From Aricia agestis (lineage: Eukaryota; Arthropoda; Insecta; Lepidoptera; Lycaenidae): DNA of 64,000 nt. Location of the stretch: NCBI RefSeq assembly GCF_905147365.1, contig NC_056417.1, positions 270,501 through 334,500 of the forward strand. Reading direction: 5' to 3'. The notes below the pieces were generated by a model. That model did not search any database. It had not been told where the DNA came from and saw nothing but the letters and a program-made list of their open reading frames with translations. Below, one piece after another: positions 37,601-59,399 of the stretch. Numbering within the stretch: the stretch's first letter is position 1; the number at the start of each line of letters is the position of its first letter. The translations under genes and the position numbers were made by a program.

Positions 37601-40600
37601 TTTATTCGATTTTGATGTTTGTATTTGTATCGATGTATTGTAACTTTTAAGACGAGTAATTAAATCGCTGTCGAGTCGACCAATTTTGCAGTAGAGAGTT
37701 TCTGTTTCTAGTCTTCCAATCGTTGTCTACTGATTTTGTCTGACTGTCAGAATATGCACGTGCAAAATTTCTGCACTTCTTTCGCTGCGCCTACAGTTCT
37801 GACTCACTCTTGACATATCAGTAATATTACGTTTATTATTATGCAACCAATGAACCTCTATTATACGTTGACATAAAAAAGTTAAAGAAAAATGTTAAAG
37901 TATAACTTTATATTACTGATACATAGTTTGAGAGTTCTGTAAGCGCTGTGCTATGGGCTACTTTTGGCCCGCTAGGCTAGTGTACTCTAGGTTAAGTGTA
38001 GGTAAGGCTCCGGGTACTGTAACCCACTCGTCCGCTTGCCGCTTCCGCCTACCGATACACAAACATCCTCACCCGGCCATCTCGGGTCACCGATCTCTCG
38101 TATACAGGGTGTTACATTTTAGAAATTCGTTTCGTCCGCTCGTGTTAGGATGTTTGTGATCGAACCTTTTCGCAACGCTCGTACAATGTATACAAACAAA
38201 GTTATATCCATACTGTAGCAGCCGTTTTGAACAAATTTTGTCATAGTTTTGATACTAATGTATGTAAGATATTTGTGCCGGGTAGCTGGTCCTAGCACGG
38301 AGGTCGGATCTCATTATGATTAGTGGATAGGGTGCAGTTTTTGAACCGTATGTTAGTGTCAGTAAAATGGTAATTGTAATTTTAATAATTTTTGCTATAA
38401 GTACGTATTTTCCAAATAATTAGTACCGTTTCATAACATTTTTCTTAATAATAAGAGTCTGTTTAGGATTTTAACTTTTAAGTCAATATATCTCACAACA
38501 TAATGTCTAAATAGCTAAGGAATTGTATTATCGACATAACATTATTATACTTATATCGTTGTAACTAATAAATGTGTCGTCAACTGCAACTACTCAGTGG
38601 ATAACAAAAAGTAGTCGCTACTATTGAATATCATTCTGTTCGAGCATTATAAAAAATACTATGTATCATAGTGAGTTAATAAATATTTGTCCGAAAGCAA
38701 GACGTACTGAGCCGCAGTCCACAACCGGCTTTGCCAATGATCCCAAGCAAGGAATAAAGTTCCCATACGCGATATTATTAATCTCTTCAAAGATATCAAA
38801 GATTTGGAAATAAAACTATTATATTCACATGACATATTTTATTTTCTTTACATATATCAGTAAATATTTGTTTCTCAGTACAGTCTTGCATAGGATATTA
38901 TAGGTGTTTATTATAATTGGCATACAAACATGTACTCGTAGTTGTAAGAGTTGCACTGCAGTGAATTGACATACATGTATATCGTGCCGTATTTATAAGT
39001 TAATAATCTCACATAGCATATCTCGTAAGTCGTGCGCTATATTCGTTAATAACTTATTATGTAATTAAAATATTGCGTACTTAATAACTTATCATAATAA
39101 TATCTCCTATGCCATATGCGATATCTCGTATGTAATATGATATCCGTATAGCGGTATCTGTAACTCACTCGTATGTCATATGCCAAGTGTCAACAATATG
39201 CCAAATATGTATGTGTGTAACGATAGTGTAAGTGTGTAGTGTAGTGGCGGTGGGGAGCGGGCGGCGTCGCGCGCGGTAACTACCTTGTGACTATATTCTG
39301 TCCTGCTCCTGCATGATCTGGTGTAGAATGTTCCGTGTTAATAGTTTACTGTCAATCGTCTGGTCGCTGACCATGTAGAAGTTGAAACATTGACGTATCG
39401 TCATTTGTTTTTCCATTCTCGCACAAATATATATCACACCTGTGTGGAAACAAATAGTACTTTTATGCGCTAGTGAAAAATATCAATGTGCAAACATCTA
39501 CAAGTTCGGTGACCGTCCCTTATCCCCTTTAAAGTGAACATAATTTTCTGTTCTGACAAGAATTTTTAGGTAGTTTACCTATTTATAAGCCCATATGATT
39601 AGCTAACGTTTGCGCTAACCAATCAAAAGCTATCCAGTAGATAAACTACCAACAAATCGTCTAACAAGCAACTGCGTCTTTAAAGATTACAGCTGAACGC
39701 TCAAACACTACTTTAAATGGTTAATACTCAATTTTCAATCGAACTTTGTCATTATACTAAACCAGCAAGCACATACCTATCAGGGCGGTAATTTTCTGTG
39801 TTTAGTATGAAAAAAAAAATCGCTGAAACGTTGCACCGATAACTGCGCTCTGATTGGCCGACACTGTTGCGGTCGCGCAGTCTTTAGTGCTGTATTCTTA
39901 GCATGATATTGATTGAATAATTTGTTATTTATCGGATTAATTTTGCTAATGAACTATTGAGTTTGTGAAAATAATGGGTCACGTTACATGCCAGATGTGC
40001 CAAGCATAAACAGTTAAGATTGTAGCCCAGGTTTGAGGAAACGTTCAGTAGCGATTGAGAATTCAATTGTTAGAGACAATAGTACACTACTGCATGCAAC
40101 AAGATAGTAAAGATTGAGATTGTTTTGCTGACGTGATTCGATGGAGTAGACAGACATTTGACAAACACTTAGCTATCGAGACAAAAGTCCCTTCATCGAC
40201 AGTATCACATCACCATTCACCGATCACCAGTCATCTAAATGTTGATTGTATTAGTATAAAATTTTATTGCTCACAGGGCAAATAATATAATTATGTTCTC
40301 TGTGACAAAAATCGTTAAGCCCTCGAGCATTTAATACCTGAAAAAGTCAAAACTTAAAACTATTTTCGCTGGATTTTCTGGATCTCTATCTTGCTCTCTC
40401 TTACGGGTTGGTTTCATTCTAACTCTACTGTCCTAGTAACTCGGCGAAGGTTGGTCGGTGATATTAAATCTGTATTTAAATCCTAATTTGGCTAAGATTG
40501 GTTGGTTATACTTCAGGTAAAAGGTACAAGCTACTTCTTCAGGCTAACTCAAAGGCACGAATATTAATTCCTATTGGCAGGCTAATTATTTTTAAACACC

Positions 40601-41861
40601 AATTTCTGTCGGTGATGTTTTAACACCCAATAAAATTCTGTTAAAATTTACTCAATATACTTGTCTTTTCTAAGGCTTACAGCCCGAACAACTTTATTTT
40701 CCGATGGTCTCTTTATAATATTGATATCGAGTGGTGTAGTGTAGTGGCTCGCTACGTGCATGCTCGCTTCGACAGCACATATATGTGATGCAGGTTTCAA
40801 GTGATTTCACTGAGTTTTCGCTTTCACATGTTTCTCTTATCACCTGAAATCTGCAATTTACCCCGGGGTACTGAGCGTGGAGACGGCCATTGGTGTATAA
40901 TTAAAACTCATGCCATAAGCAAGTTAACAATTCGTGCACACAATATATAAACCTTTTATTTCTTTTTGCACTACACAGTGAAATATAAAAAAAGAAAAAT
41001 AGTAAATATAAAGTAAAAGTATTTCTGTCATAATATGTGACGGCCGGAAGCCACGCTCAGCCCGCTCCGGCGTGCACGGTGTAGATGACCGTGTCGCGTG
41101 TTGCAGCGCGTACAAGGCGGAGAAGCGGGCGGGGCGGAGCGGGGGCGGCGGCGGGGGCGGTGCGGGGGAGGGTGTTGCGGGCCCCGCCCCCCGCGCTGCG
41201 CTGGCGCCGCCTGTCGACGCACACCACGCGCGCAGATATAACGATATGGCACCCAAGTGAGTAGTACTTGTATTTATTAGACTACATTATAATATAATAT
41301 GTTTTGTCCACTAGACGAAGGAAATAAAAAGTAACAATAAAGTGACTAATTCAAATTCAAAGTTAATTATTGCTTATTTTGTGTAATTATCAGGAAATTT
41401 TTAATAACATTTTTAATCTTATTCGTGAATATTAATACTCATGGCCCCTGAGAACTAAAACTAGCCATACATAAAAGTTAATAAAACACAAAATTGTGTT
41501 CCAGGCACTGGGAAGAAGGGCCTCCCCGCTACCACGGACCCACCGAGTATGAGCGACCTCCGCCATACTACTATCCCGGACCACAGTGAGTACACAAGTC
41601 ACAACTATACAACGACTACGGGAACTCAACACCCACGTTATGTTCTTGTTGTTCCCACGCTGGACTTAAATAATTTTATATTAAATAGCCTGCAAAATTT
41701 ATCGTAGGAATTAAAATGCTATGCACGATAATTTGACTGGTTACGAAACCGGCCCCGTCGCCGTATAGGTTTTGGGAGCTAATAATTACATTCTATTATG
41801 ATGTGTGCTTAAAAAAAAAAACTAAATTTTATTTTTCTGTTTTTTCAGTGATAGAGAGTAA
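27868..41861 (+). CDS. prom: prominin (CD133-like) five-transmembrane glycoprotein, N terminus missing
   Basis: Prominins are cholesterol-binding proteins of plasma-membrane protrusions; the Drosophila orthologue acts in photoreceptor membranes (family knowledge). Six constant exons (27868-28601, 29944-30831, 30918-31106, 32449-32583, 33153-33311, 33512-33633) encode about 740 residues. They show the family topology: TM1 followed by a Cys cluster (CCCQWC), the PFDRKYDGC loop, TM2 ending VVCAFVTD, a first extracellular domain with N-glycosylation sites (NASA, NHTV), TM3 (…LLCGVCG), TM4, a second extracellular domain (NLTS, NRTL, NMTS), and TM5 starting NGFW and ending LARLYRH. Alternative cytoplasmic tails follow. 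The first exon begins in phase 1, so the signal peptide and ~60-100 residues lie upstream. Exons are extremely GC-rich and introns AT-rich. The span given uses the longest tail set (to 41861). Confidence 0.93.
28602..29943 (-). repeat. prominin intron holding LINE 3'-end remnants
   Basis: Two minus-strand fragments (29225-29016 and 29594-29412) encode related peptides with KVPRPGSRS and KVPRPSSRS. These resemble the C-terminal tail of a lepidopteran non-LTR retrotransposon ORF2. They are short, separate and decayed. The rest of the intron is AT-rich. Confidence 0.55.
29944..30831 (+). CDS. prom: prominin exon: first loop end, TM3, TM4, second loop
   Basis: The acceptor is GTGTAG before 29944 and the donor GCG/GTGAGT after 30831; phase 0 at both ends, 296 codons. 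It starts IPDVSALLHNVSVLVEG, carries TM3 (AAAALLAVVALLALGLLCG), an intracellular Cys pair (DCCNKG), TM4 (AVAAGVALALLAYFAVGVA) and glycosylation sites in the second extracellular domain. Confidence 0.92.
30918..31106 (+). CDS. prom: prominin exon: second extracellular domain
   Basis: The acceptor is CTCGCAG and the donor GAC/GTGAGT, phase 0 both ends, 63 codons (LETNMTSLSLDGLAGQL...). It is helical in character, matching the membrane-distal helices of prominin. Confidence 0.88.
31107..32448 (+). repeat. prominin intron with an interspersed repeat at 31266-31690
   Basis: The repeat starts TTAGGGTTCATACCCAAAGGG and ends CGAGTCCGACTCGCACTTGG. Partial copies occur at about 48607-48652 and, inverted, at 54611-54665. 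It is a common lepidopteran interspersed repeat by appearance. The remainder is AT-rich with nothing recognised. Confidence 0.6.
32449..32583 (+). CDS. prom: prominin exon: second extracellular domain
   Basis: The acceptor is GATGACAG and the donor AAC/GTGAGC, phase 0, 45 codons (TIATELRDVLRFNQSSLKEA...). It carries one potential N-glycosylation site (NQSS). Confidence 0.88.
33153..33311 (+). CDS. prom: prominin exon: end of second extracellular domain
   Basis: The acceptor is GTTTCAG and the donor ATT/GTCAGT, phase 0, 53 codons. It contains the conserved Cys pair region (ARCGPLSHAFNTTRDHACK) that precedes TM5 in prominins. Confidence 0.87.
33512..33633 (+). CDS. prom: prominin exon: TM5, last constant exon
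   Basis: The acceptor is CATTCCAG. The exon starts NGFWMSVAWCVVLWVPLMVL, the prominin TM5 signature, and ends LVEA with donor GC/GTACGT in phase 2. A donor 4 bases on (GTAC/GTACAC) would give phase 0, but all candidate downstream exons start with the single C that phase 2 needs, so I prefer 33633. Confidence 0.85.
34609..34728 (+). promoter_or_regulatory. possible internal promoter with 5' exon and donor
   Basis: TATAAAAG at 34609-34616 is followed by a GC-richer stretch and a strong splice donor (GTAAGT, 34723-34728). This is upstream of the alternative tail exons, inside a prominin intron. It may start a short or non-coding transcript, or be chance. Confidence 0.25.
35151..35388 (+). CDS. 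prom: candidate alternative prominin tail exon A (terminal)
   Basis: The acceptor GTCTGTGCAG is followed by C GAG TAT GAG, the same phase and start (A-E-Y) as tail exon B. If not spliced again it reads 79 codons to a TAG at 35386-35388. A donor-like GTAATG at 35207 would leave the frame in phase 1, which fits neither known downstream exon. Thus it is best read as a terminal exon, or as a decayed duplicate. The tail is Arg/Pro/Ala-rich, then more ordinary (…RYTPQFNSDKQ...). A possible poly(A) signal is AATAAA at 36433, far downstream. Confidence 0.4.
36532..36582 (+). CDS. prom: alternative prominin tail exon B
   Basis: The acceptor is TCTGTTGCAG and the donor AA/GTAAGT, entering and leaving in phase 2, 51 bp. 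It encodes AEYLYDAYADRDNVPLA and ends mid-codon (AA). Three tyrosines lie just inside the membrane. It can join exon C (codon AAC) or exon E (codon AAG). Confidence 0.75.
36924..37182 (+). CDS. prom: alternative prominin tail exon C (terminal)
   Basis: The acceptor is CGGCCGCAG. It continues from exon B in frame as GSKRSTLDIEGKIAEWRGR, a Gly/Ala-rich linker, then LLDDLKTRLDAKDEDNESG and the acidic end IHEAD before TAG at 37180-37182. AATAAA follows at 37292-37297, supporting a genuine 3' end about 110 bp on. Confidence 0.8.
37183..41106 (+). other. 3' UTR of the short isoform, then intron; no coding recognised
   Basis: The first ~130 bp leads to AATAAA at 37292-37297. Further AATAAA motifs (about 38677 and 38754) could end longer forms. 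I see no transposon end or coding exon with consistent phase in this ~3.9 kb. Confidence 0.45.
37292..37297 (+). terminator. poly(A) signal AATAAA for tail C isoform
   Basis: Canonical hexamer 110 bases after the stop codon of tail exon C. Confidence 0.6.
41107..41256 (+). CDS. prom: alternative prominin tail exon D
   Basis: The acceptor is GTGTTGCAG and the donor AA/GTGAGT, phase 2 in and out, 150 bp. It encodes A-A-Y-K-A-E-K-R-A-G-R-S, a glycine run, an Ala/Pro stretch and RRYNDMAP, then AA. The start (AAY) and end (…MAP-K) parallel exon B (AEY … PLA-K/N), suggesting duplicated, mutually exclusive exons. Confidence 0.75.
41505..41585 (+). CDS. prom: alternative prominin tail exon E
   Basis: The acceptor is TGTGTTCCAG and the donor CA/GTGAGT, phase 2 both ends, 81 bp. 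It encodes HWEEGPPRYHGPTEYERPPP and YYYPGP, a Pro/Tyr-rich cytoplasmic segment with potential phosphotyrosine or WW-type ligands (inference). Confidence 0.75.
41849..41861 (+). CDS. prom: alternative prominin tail exon F (stop)
   Basis: The acceptor is TTTTTTCAG. The exon finishes the split CAT codon and adds D-R-E before TAA at 41859-41861. GC-rich 3' UTR follows. Confidence 0.7.
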
Positions 41862-42058
41862 ACTTGCGCTCGCAGAGCTGGACGACGACCTGCTCAAGTA
41901 CTGAGGCGGCCGCGCCCAACCGCACCGTATTCGACCGTACCGTACCAACCGCACCGTACCAACCGTACCGTAGCCACGAGATAACGCCATCCGACTGTCC
42001 TCTAGAGTATTTTTTCATTGTAACAATTACTATCTTAGAGGGCCTATTTTGTATATTA

Positions 42059-42064
42059 AATAAA
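42059..42064 (+). terminator. poly(A) signal AATAAA, proximal, long-tail isoform
   Basis: About 200 bases after the TAA of tail exon F. Confidence 0.5.
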
Positions 42065-44010
42065 AAACCGATCATATACAATCGAGGTAAAGATGAGGGT
42101 GCTTCGAGGGGCTACAGTCAAAACGGTGGGACGTGTCACGTGATACGAAACATATTTTTTTTGTTAAACGATGTTTTGGGCCTCGTCCCACCGATTTCCC
42201 GAGTAAGCGACTGATTACATCGTTGGGTGCTCCGTGTGTGTATGGTCGGTAAAGAAAAGTGTAGAGTAGTCTGTATAGACTATAGAGATTAGCGACACGC
42301 AGAAAACAGCCGTGCTCACCTCGGCCACTGCCATACTCTATGAGGATACTGTACGGCCGAGGCCCCACTATCGCGTCTCGATCAGAAGGAGCAGGCGATA
42401 TAGTGGCGTCTCGGTCGTCCGCGGCTCGAGCTCGACCCGCGTCGGCCCCGCTCGTGCCGCGAGGCGGTCCGCCGCACAAAAGATTATCCGAGAGATTCTA
42501 GTGTAGTTATATAAATAATATTATACCGTTAGCTAAGTGTTTATGAGACTCGAGGTGCGGGGCGGCGACGGACGCCGAGTTTTAATTTTATTTAGTCAAT
42601 ATTTTGTGCTTCCTGAGTTCCGCGGCCCGCCCCGCCCAGCCCCGCCCCGCGGGGGTCCAGGAGCTCCGCTACTACGCCAGCATACCGGCCGATACGACTC
42701 GACGTCATTCACACGACAACCGGCGTCTCCTATCGGCCGCTAACACTCGTGTAGTTTAGGAGCGAGAGGTGTCGGTCACCCGAAGGTAATTCGTTTCGCT
42801 CCGCCCGAGGCGTGTCGCATACTTTAACTCGAGACGAAAGTACAACGAGCTAGACTCGAGTACATAATTCTAAGCGTCGGTATTTCGATAAAATTTTGCC
42901 TTCGGTGGAAAGAGAAATATTTTGTGAGACTTCGTTTATTACTATCTCAAAAGAGAAAAAACGATTAGTGACGTAGGCGCTAGAGCGACGTTGACGAAGC
43001 CCGCGCGCTCGGGCGGAGCGAGGCGACCGGCTGTCGGACATCACTTCAGTGAAATTTTAATGCATTTAATTCTAGTATTATAATTAAAATCTACTCAATG
43101 TAAACGTAATTTAGGGTAACGTTAGGCGGGGCCGGGCGCGGCGGCGGTCGGGCGGCCGTCTCGCCGAGCGCCGTGCCCGGCGGTAGCGAGGTAGGAGTAT
43201 ACGGTGTCGTGTACTATAGAGTTAAGTCGCCCCGACTCGGGGCCTGCTGATGTCGAACTGCCTTATATTATTTTATACTCGTTTTCTCTTGCGGTTTATA
43301 TTCTTTTACAATTTATATCGTGTAGGGAAATTTTTCGCCCCCGTGCTGATTACGCCGCGCCGACGCCGCGCCGACGCCGCGCCGGTCGGCGCCGATCTCC
43401 GTGCATATAATATTATTGCAGTTTAGGTTTAATTTAAGATTTTTAAATTGTTGACTGTTGAAGCGTGAATATCGTAACGCGAATTATCGTAATGCCAAAT
43501 ATCGTGTTTAGCCTCGAAGGCGTCCTCCGGTTGAAATTTCCCGTGGGAAATGACTAATGAGGGTAAACTGTCGCTCTGTCGAATTTATCGGCCGCGCGCC
43601 GCGAGGGCGACTAGGCCTCTCGCTGGCGACACGTCCTCCTCTTTTATGGATTATTGGAACGAGTTCCGTCTGCTCACTTTTAGTAGTACGTTTATATTAT
43701 ATTTAGCGAAATCGAGGAGTGTCGCGCGACTGTCGCGATTCTTGTCACGAGTGATGTCAATATTATATTTAGGGGAAATGTGAGGGTGATTTCATCATAA
43801 AAGTGAAAGAGACGCCGAGTGGTTTTCGGCCTAGAATTTTACAGACGTAGGAGGGGTAAATATTTTGCTGCAAAACCACTCGTCGCCGCTTTTGAGGGTA
43901 GAGGAATGAAGTGGGAGCGACATCTAGTGTCGAGCGGACGCGCCGTGCGCCGCAGGGCGGACGGACGTCTGACGGCTGTGCTATTGCAGATCTGGCGTGT
44001 GTCAATGTAA

Positions 44011-44016
44011 AATAAA
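44011..44016 (+). terminator. poly(A) signal AATAAA, distal
   Basis: It lies at the edge of the GC-rich block, just before the composition change. Confidence 0.4.
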
Positions 44017-44519
44017 TATTCAATTATCCCAGCGCTGTGTTTTATTTACTAATTTAAGAGCTGTCTATATTCGTTGTCCATAGAGTTACGACTCACAGTA
44101 TATAATACAAAAGCTATGATATTTTAACGTTATATTTATATAATACACAATACACATAATTGTTTCATATTCAAGCAGTTAGCAGTGGAAAATATGATCA
44201 TGCTTATTGCAGTAATTAAGAGCCCATATGACCCTAACTTGACCACATACTTTAACCTAGATCTCAAAATCTGTAAGGTCTAGAAAACTGATTTTTTGAC
44301 ACAAGTAACTTCAGTTCATAAAGATTAAATGCTCAAGACGATTACTCAAAAAATGCTCTATAGTTTCTTTTTTACAAAAAACCTTGTTTTAGACACATTT
44401 TAGCTTGGATCTTCGAAGTTTGCTGTCTTTTCTTTAATATTTTTTAATATGTAAAAAGGTATTGATAAAACTTAAATTTGCTCAAAACACTTTTTTCATA
44501 ATCAATATAGTTCGTCTTT

Positions 44520-44645
44520 TATTCAAGTAAAACTAACTCGGCGATGATTCCGCGCCGTCCTTTTTCACCTGGCATATGAAAGACGGGCGTGAGTGAGAAG
44601 AGATAAGGACGATGTTTGATTTTTAGAGTCAGGTGAGCTCTTAAC
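44520..44645 (-). repeat. interspersed repeat, inverted copy of 10727-10850
   Basis: The minus strand reads CAAACATCGTCCTTATCTC and CACGCCCGTCTTTCATATGCC as in the other copy. The surrounding 44.03-44.9 kb is AT-rich and has no gene. Confidence 0.6.
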
Positions 44646-44913
44646 AAAGGTAATTTTAGAACGGCTAGTCATAATAATTATTGAAAATGTTGCCTTCAGT
44701 CGTGGCTATCAATCGTGTAGTGGCAACACACACACACCAAAGGATCGTGAATAATTTATTTATTTTTTATTTTTTATCGAGATAATTTTTACTGTATCAA
44801 AAATCAAAAAAACTTGTTTTGAAAAAAATCGATTATTGTTACCTTCCTACTGTTTTAAGCTCTACTGTTTTTGGAGTTTTTTTCATAAATTTGTCGTAAA
44901 GACCAAAAGATTC

Positions 44914-44985
44914 TTCCCGTACCGGGAATCGAACCCGAGCCTCCTGGGTGAAAGCCAGGTATCCTAGCCACTAGACCATACGGGA
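44914..44985 (-). tRNA. tRNA-Glu (anticodon UUC)
   Basis: 72 nt folding as a full cloverleaf: acceptor TCCCGTA / TACGGGA, D arm GGTCTAGTGGCTAGGAT, anticodon arm CCTGG-CTTTCAC-CCAGG with anticodon TTC, T arm CGGGTTCGATTCCCG, discriminator A. A and B boxes are canonical. No intron. Confidence 0.96.
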
Positions 44986-45185
44986 GTTAACAGTAAATCC
45001 CAAATAACCGATTGCAAACCGGTGCGCTGAGCGGCCTCGCAAATATTTGGGAATTTTTGTTTGTGAACTAGTAATTGACCAAAATAATAATATTATTATT
45101 ACGTACAATGCAAAAAATTTTCTATACATTAAATTACAGACAGCTATGACGTGATCTCAAGAAACAAAATGCCAAAAACGGGCGT

Positions 45186-45257
45186 GGGCTCGTCCGGGAT
45201 TTGAACCCGGGACCTCTCGCACCCTAAGCGAAAATCATACCCCTAGACCAACGAGCC
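45186..45257 (-). tRNA. tRNA-Pro (anticodon AGG)
   Basis: 72 nt: acceptor GGCTCGT / ACGAGCC, D arm TGGTCTAGGGGTATGAT, anticodon arm TTCGC-TTAGGGT-GCGAG (anticodon AGG, one G-U pair), T arm CCGGGTTCAAATCCCGG, discriminator C. It lies 200 bp from tRNA-Glu, same strand. Confidence 0.96.
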
Positions 45258-45738
45258 AGTTGTGAACTTGGCGAAATTTTGCAATAAAAAACAAGACGTA
45301 AATTGATCACGATTAACTACAAATAATAAATAATAGTGACAGCTATTATAATACCACTATCAACTGCGTACACCGGTTTGGTCGGAGCGTATGCAGCGGA
45401 CGGATTTGTTGCTTTGTATTTTTTTTAATATATTAATATGATTTGAACAACGGGAAATCTAATAATATCTATAATAAAATGTCTCATTATTAATAATAAT
45501 TTTATATATTCAACAACATACCATCGTATTATTACTTATGAACTATAATTTTATACATCCTACCTACCTAGTACATGATATATCTGATTCTCTTACAAAA
45601 CCACACAACACACTCGCGATCATAAAATGTTTTAAAAACTCTGTAACAATAAAATAACTGGTAACCGAATATCACATTTCATTTGTTAGTTCCTACTGCT
45701 CCCCGACAGATGGCGCGCGTCCAGCCTCAGCCCTCAGG
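45258..45738. other. spacer between tRNA-Pro and the transporter stop codon
   Basis: AT-rich. It presumably includes the short 3' UTR of the minus-strand transporter gene, but I see no canonical poly(A) hexamer at a convincing distance. Confidence 0.4.
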
Positions 45739-58831
<13,093 letters not shown>

Positions 58832-59114
58832 CTGGAAATAACACAAAGTTTTTAAGCTATCGCATAGCTTTTATCGCGAGCTTTGAGCGCGGTGACCAAA
58901 TCAAGAAATTTCGTAACGAAAAACACCTAACATTCGTCTAATATCATTTCAGTTCGACTTCGTCTCGGTGTGGCTCCGGGCGTAGTGCTCGCCGCCAGAC
59001 TGCGACACGGTGTTTGTGTGCGGACGTATGCGAATTATAATTGCATTGGTTGATGAATATGCTATGCAATAGGTTTACCGCCACAACCCCGTATGCCGTA
59101 TTTTTTTTACTTAC

Positions 59115-59345
59115 ATGACGACCTCTGTGGCTCAGTGGAGAGCGCGTCGGTAGCTCAAGCCAGGGGTCGCGGGTTCGAATCCCGCCGACGGAACAAAAAG
59201 TTTTCAATGTTCCCGGGTCTGGATGTGTATTAAATATGTGTATGATATAATAAAAATCTTAAATATATGTATAGTATAAAAGTATTAAATATATTTCCGT
59301 TGTCTGGTACCTGTAACACAAGTCCTTTAAGTACTTAGCACGGGG
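59115..59345 (+). mobile_element. tRNA-headed SINE
   Basis: Same family as 25862-26095: head GACGACCTCTGTGGCTCAGTGG, B box GGGTTCGAATCCCGCC, then AACAAAAAGTTTTCAATGTTC, to CGTTGTCTGGTACCTGTAAC. It ends near an ATT run (59378-59392). Confidence 0.8.
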
Positions 59346-59399
59346 CTAGACTGACGTGGTGTGAAGCGTCCATAGATATTATTATTATTATTATAAATA

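Larger units (their letters stand above)
41862..44030 (+). other. probable long 3' UTR of prominin
   Basis: GC- and CpG-rich, transposon-free sequence continues to about 44030, then composition drops sharply to AT-rich repeats. AATAAA occurs at 42059-42064 and 44011-44016, consistent with alternative polyadenylation. ORFs here are short and not supported. Confidence 0.5.

Noticed and set aside
42072..42743. ORFs in the GC-rich block after prominin (42072-42479 minus, 42537-42743 plus)
   Set aside because: No domains, no splice partners; better explained as 3' UTR.
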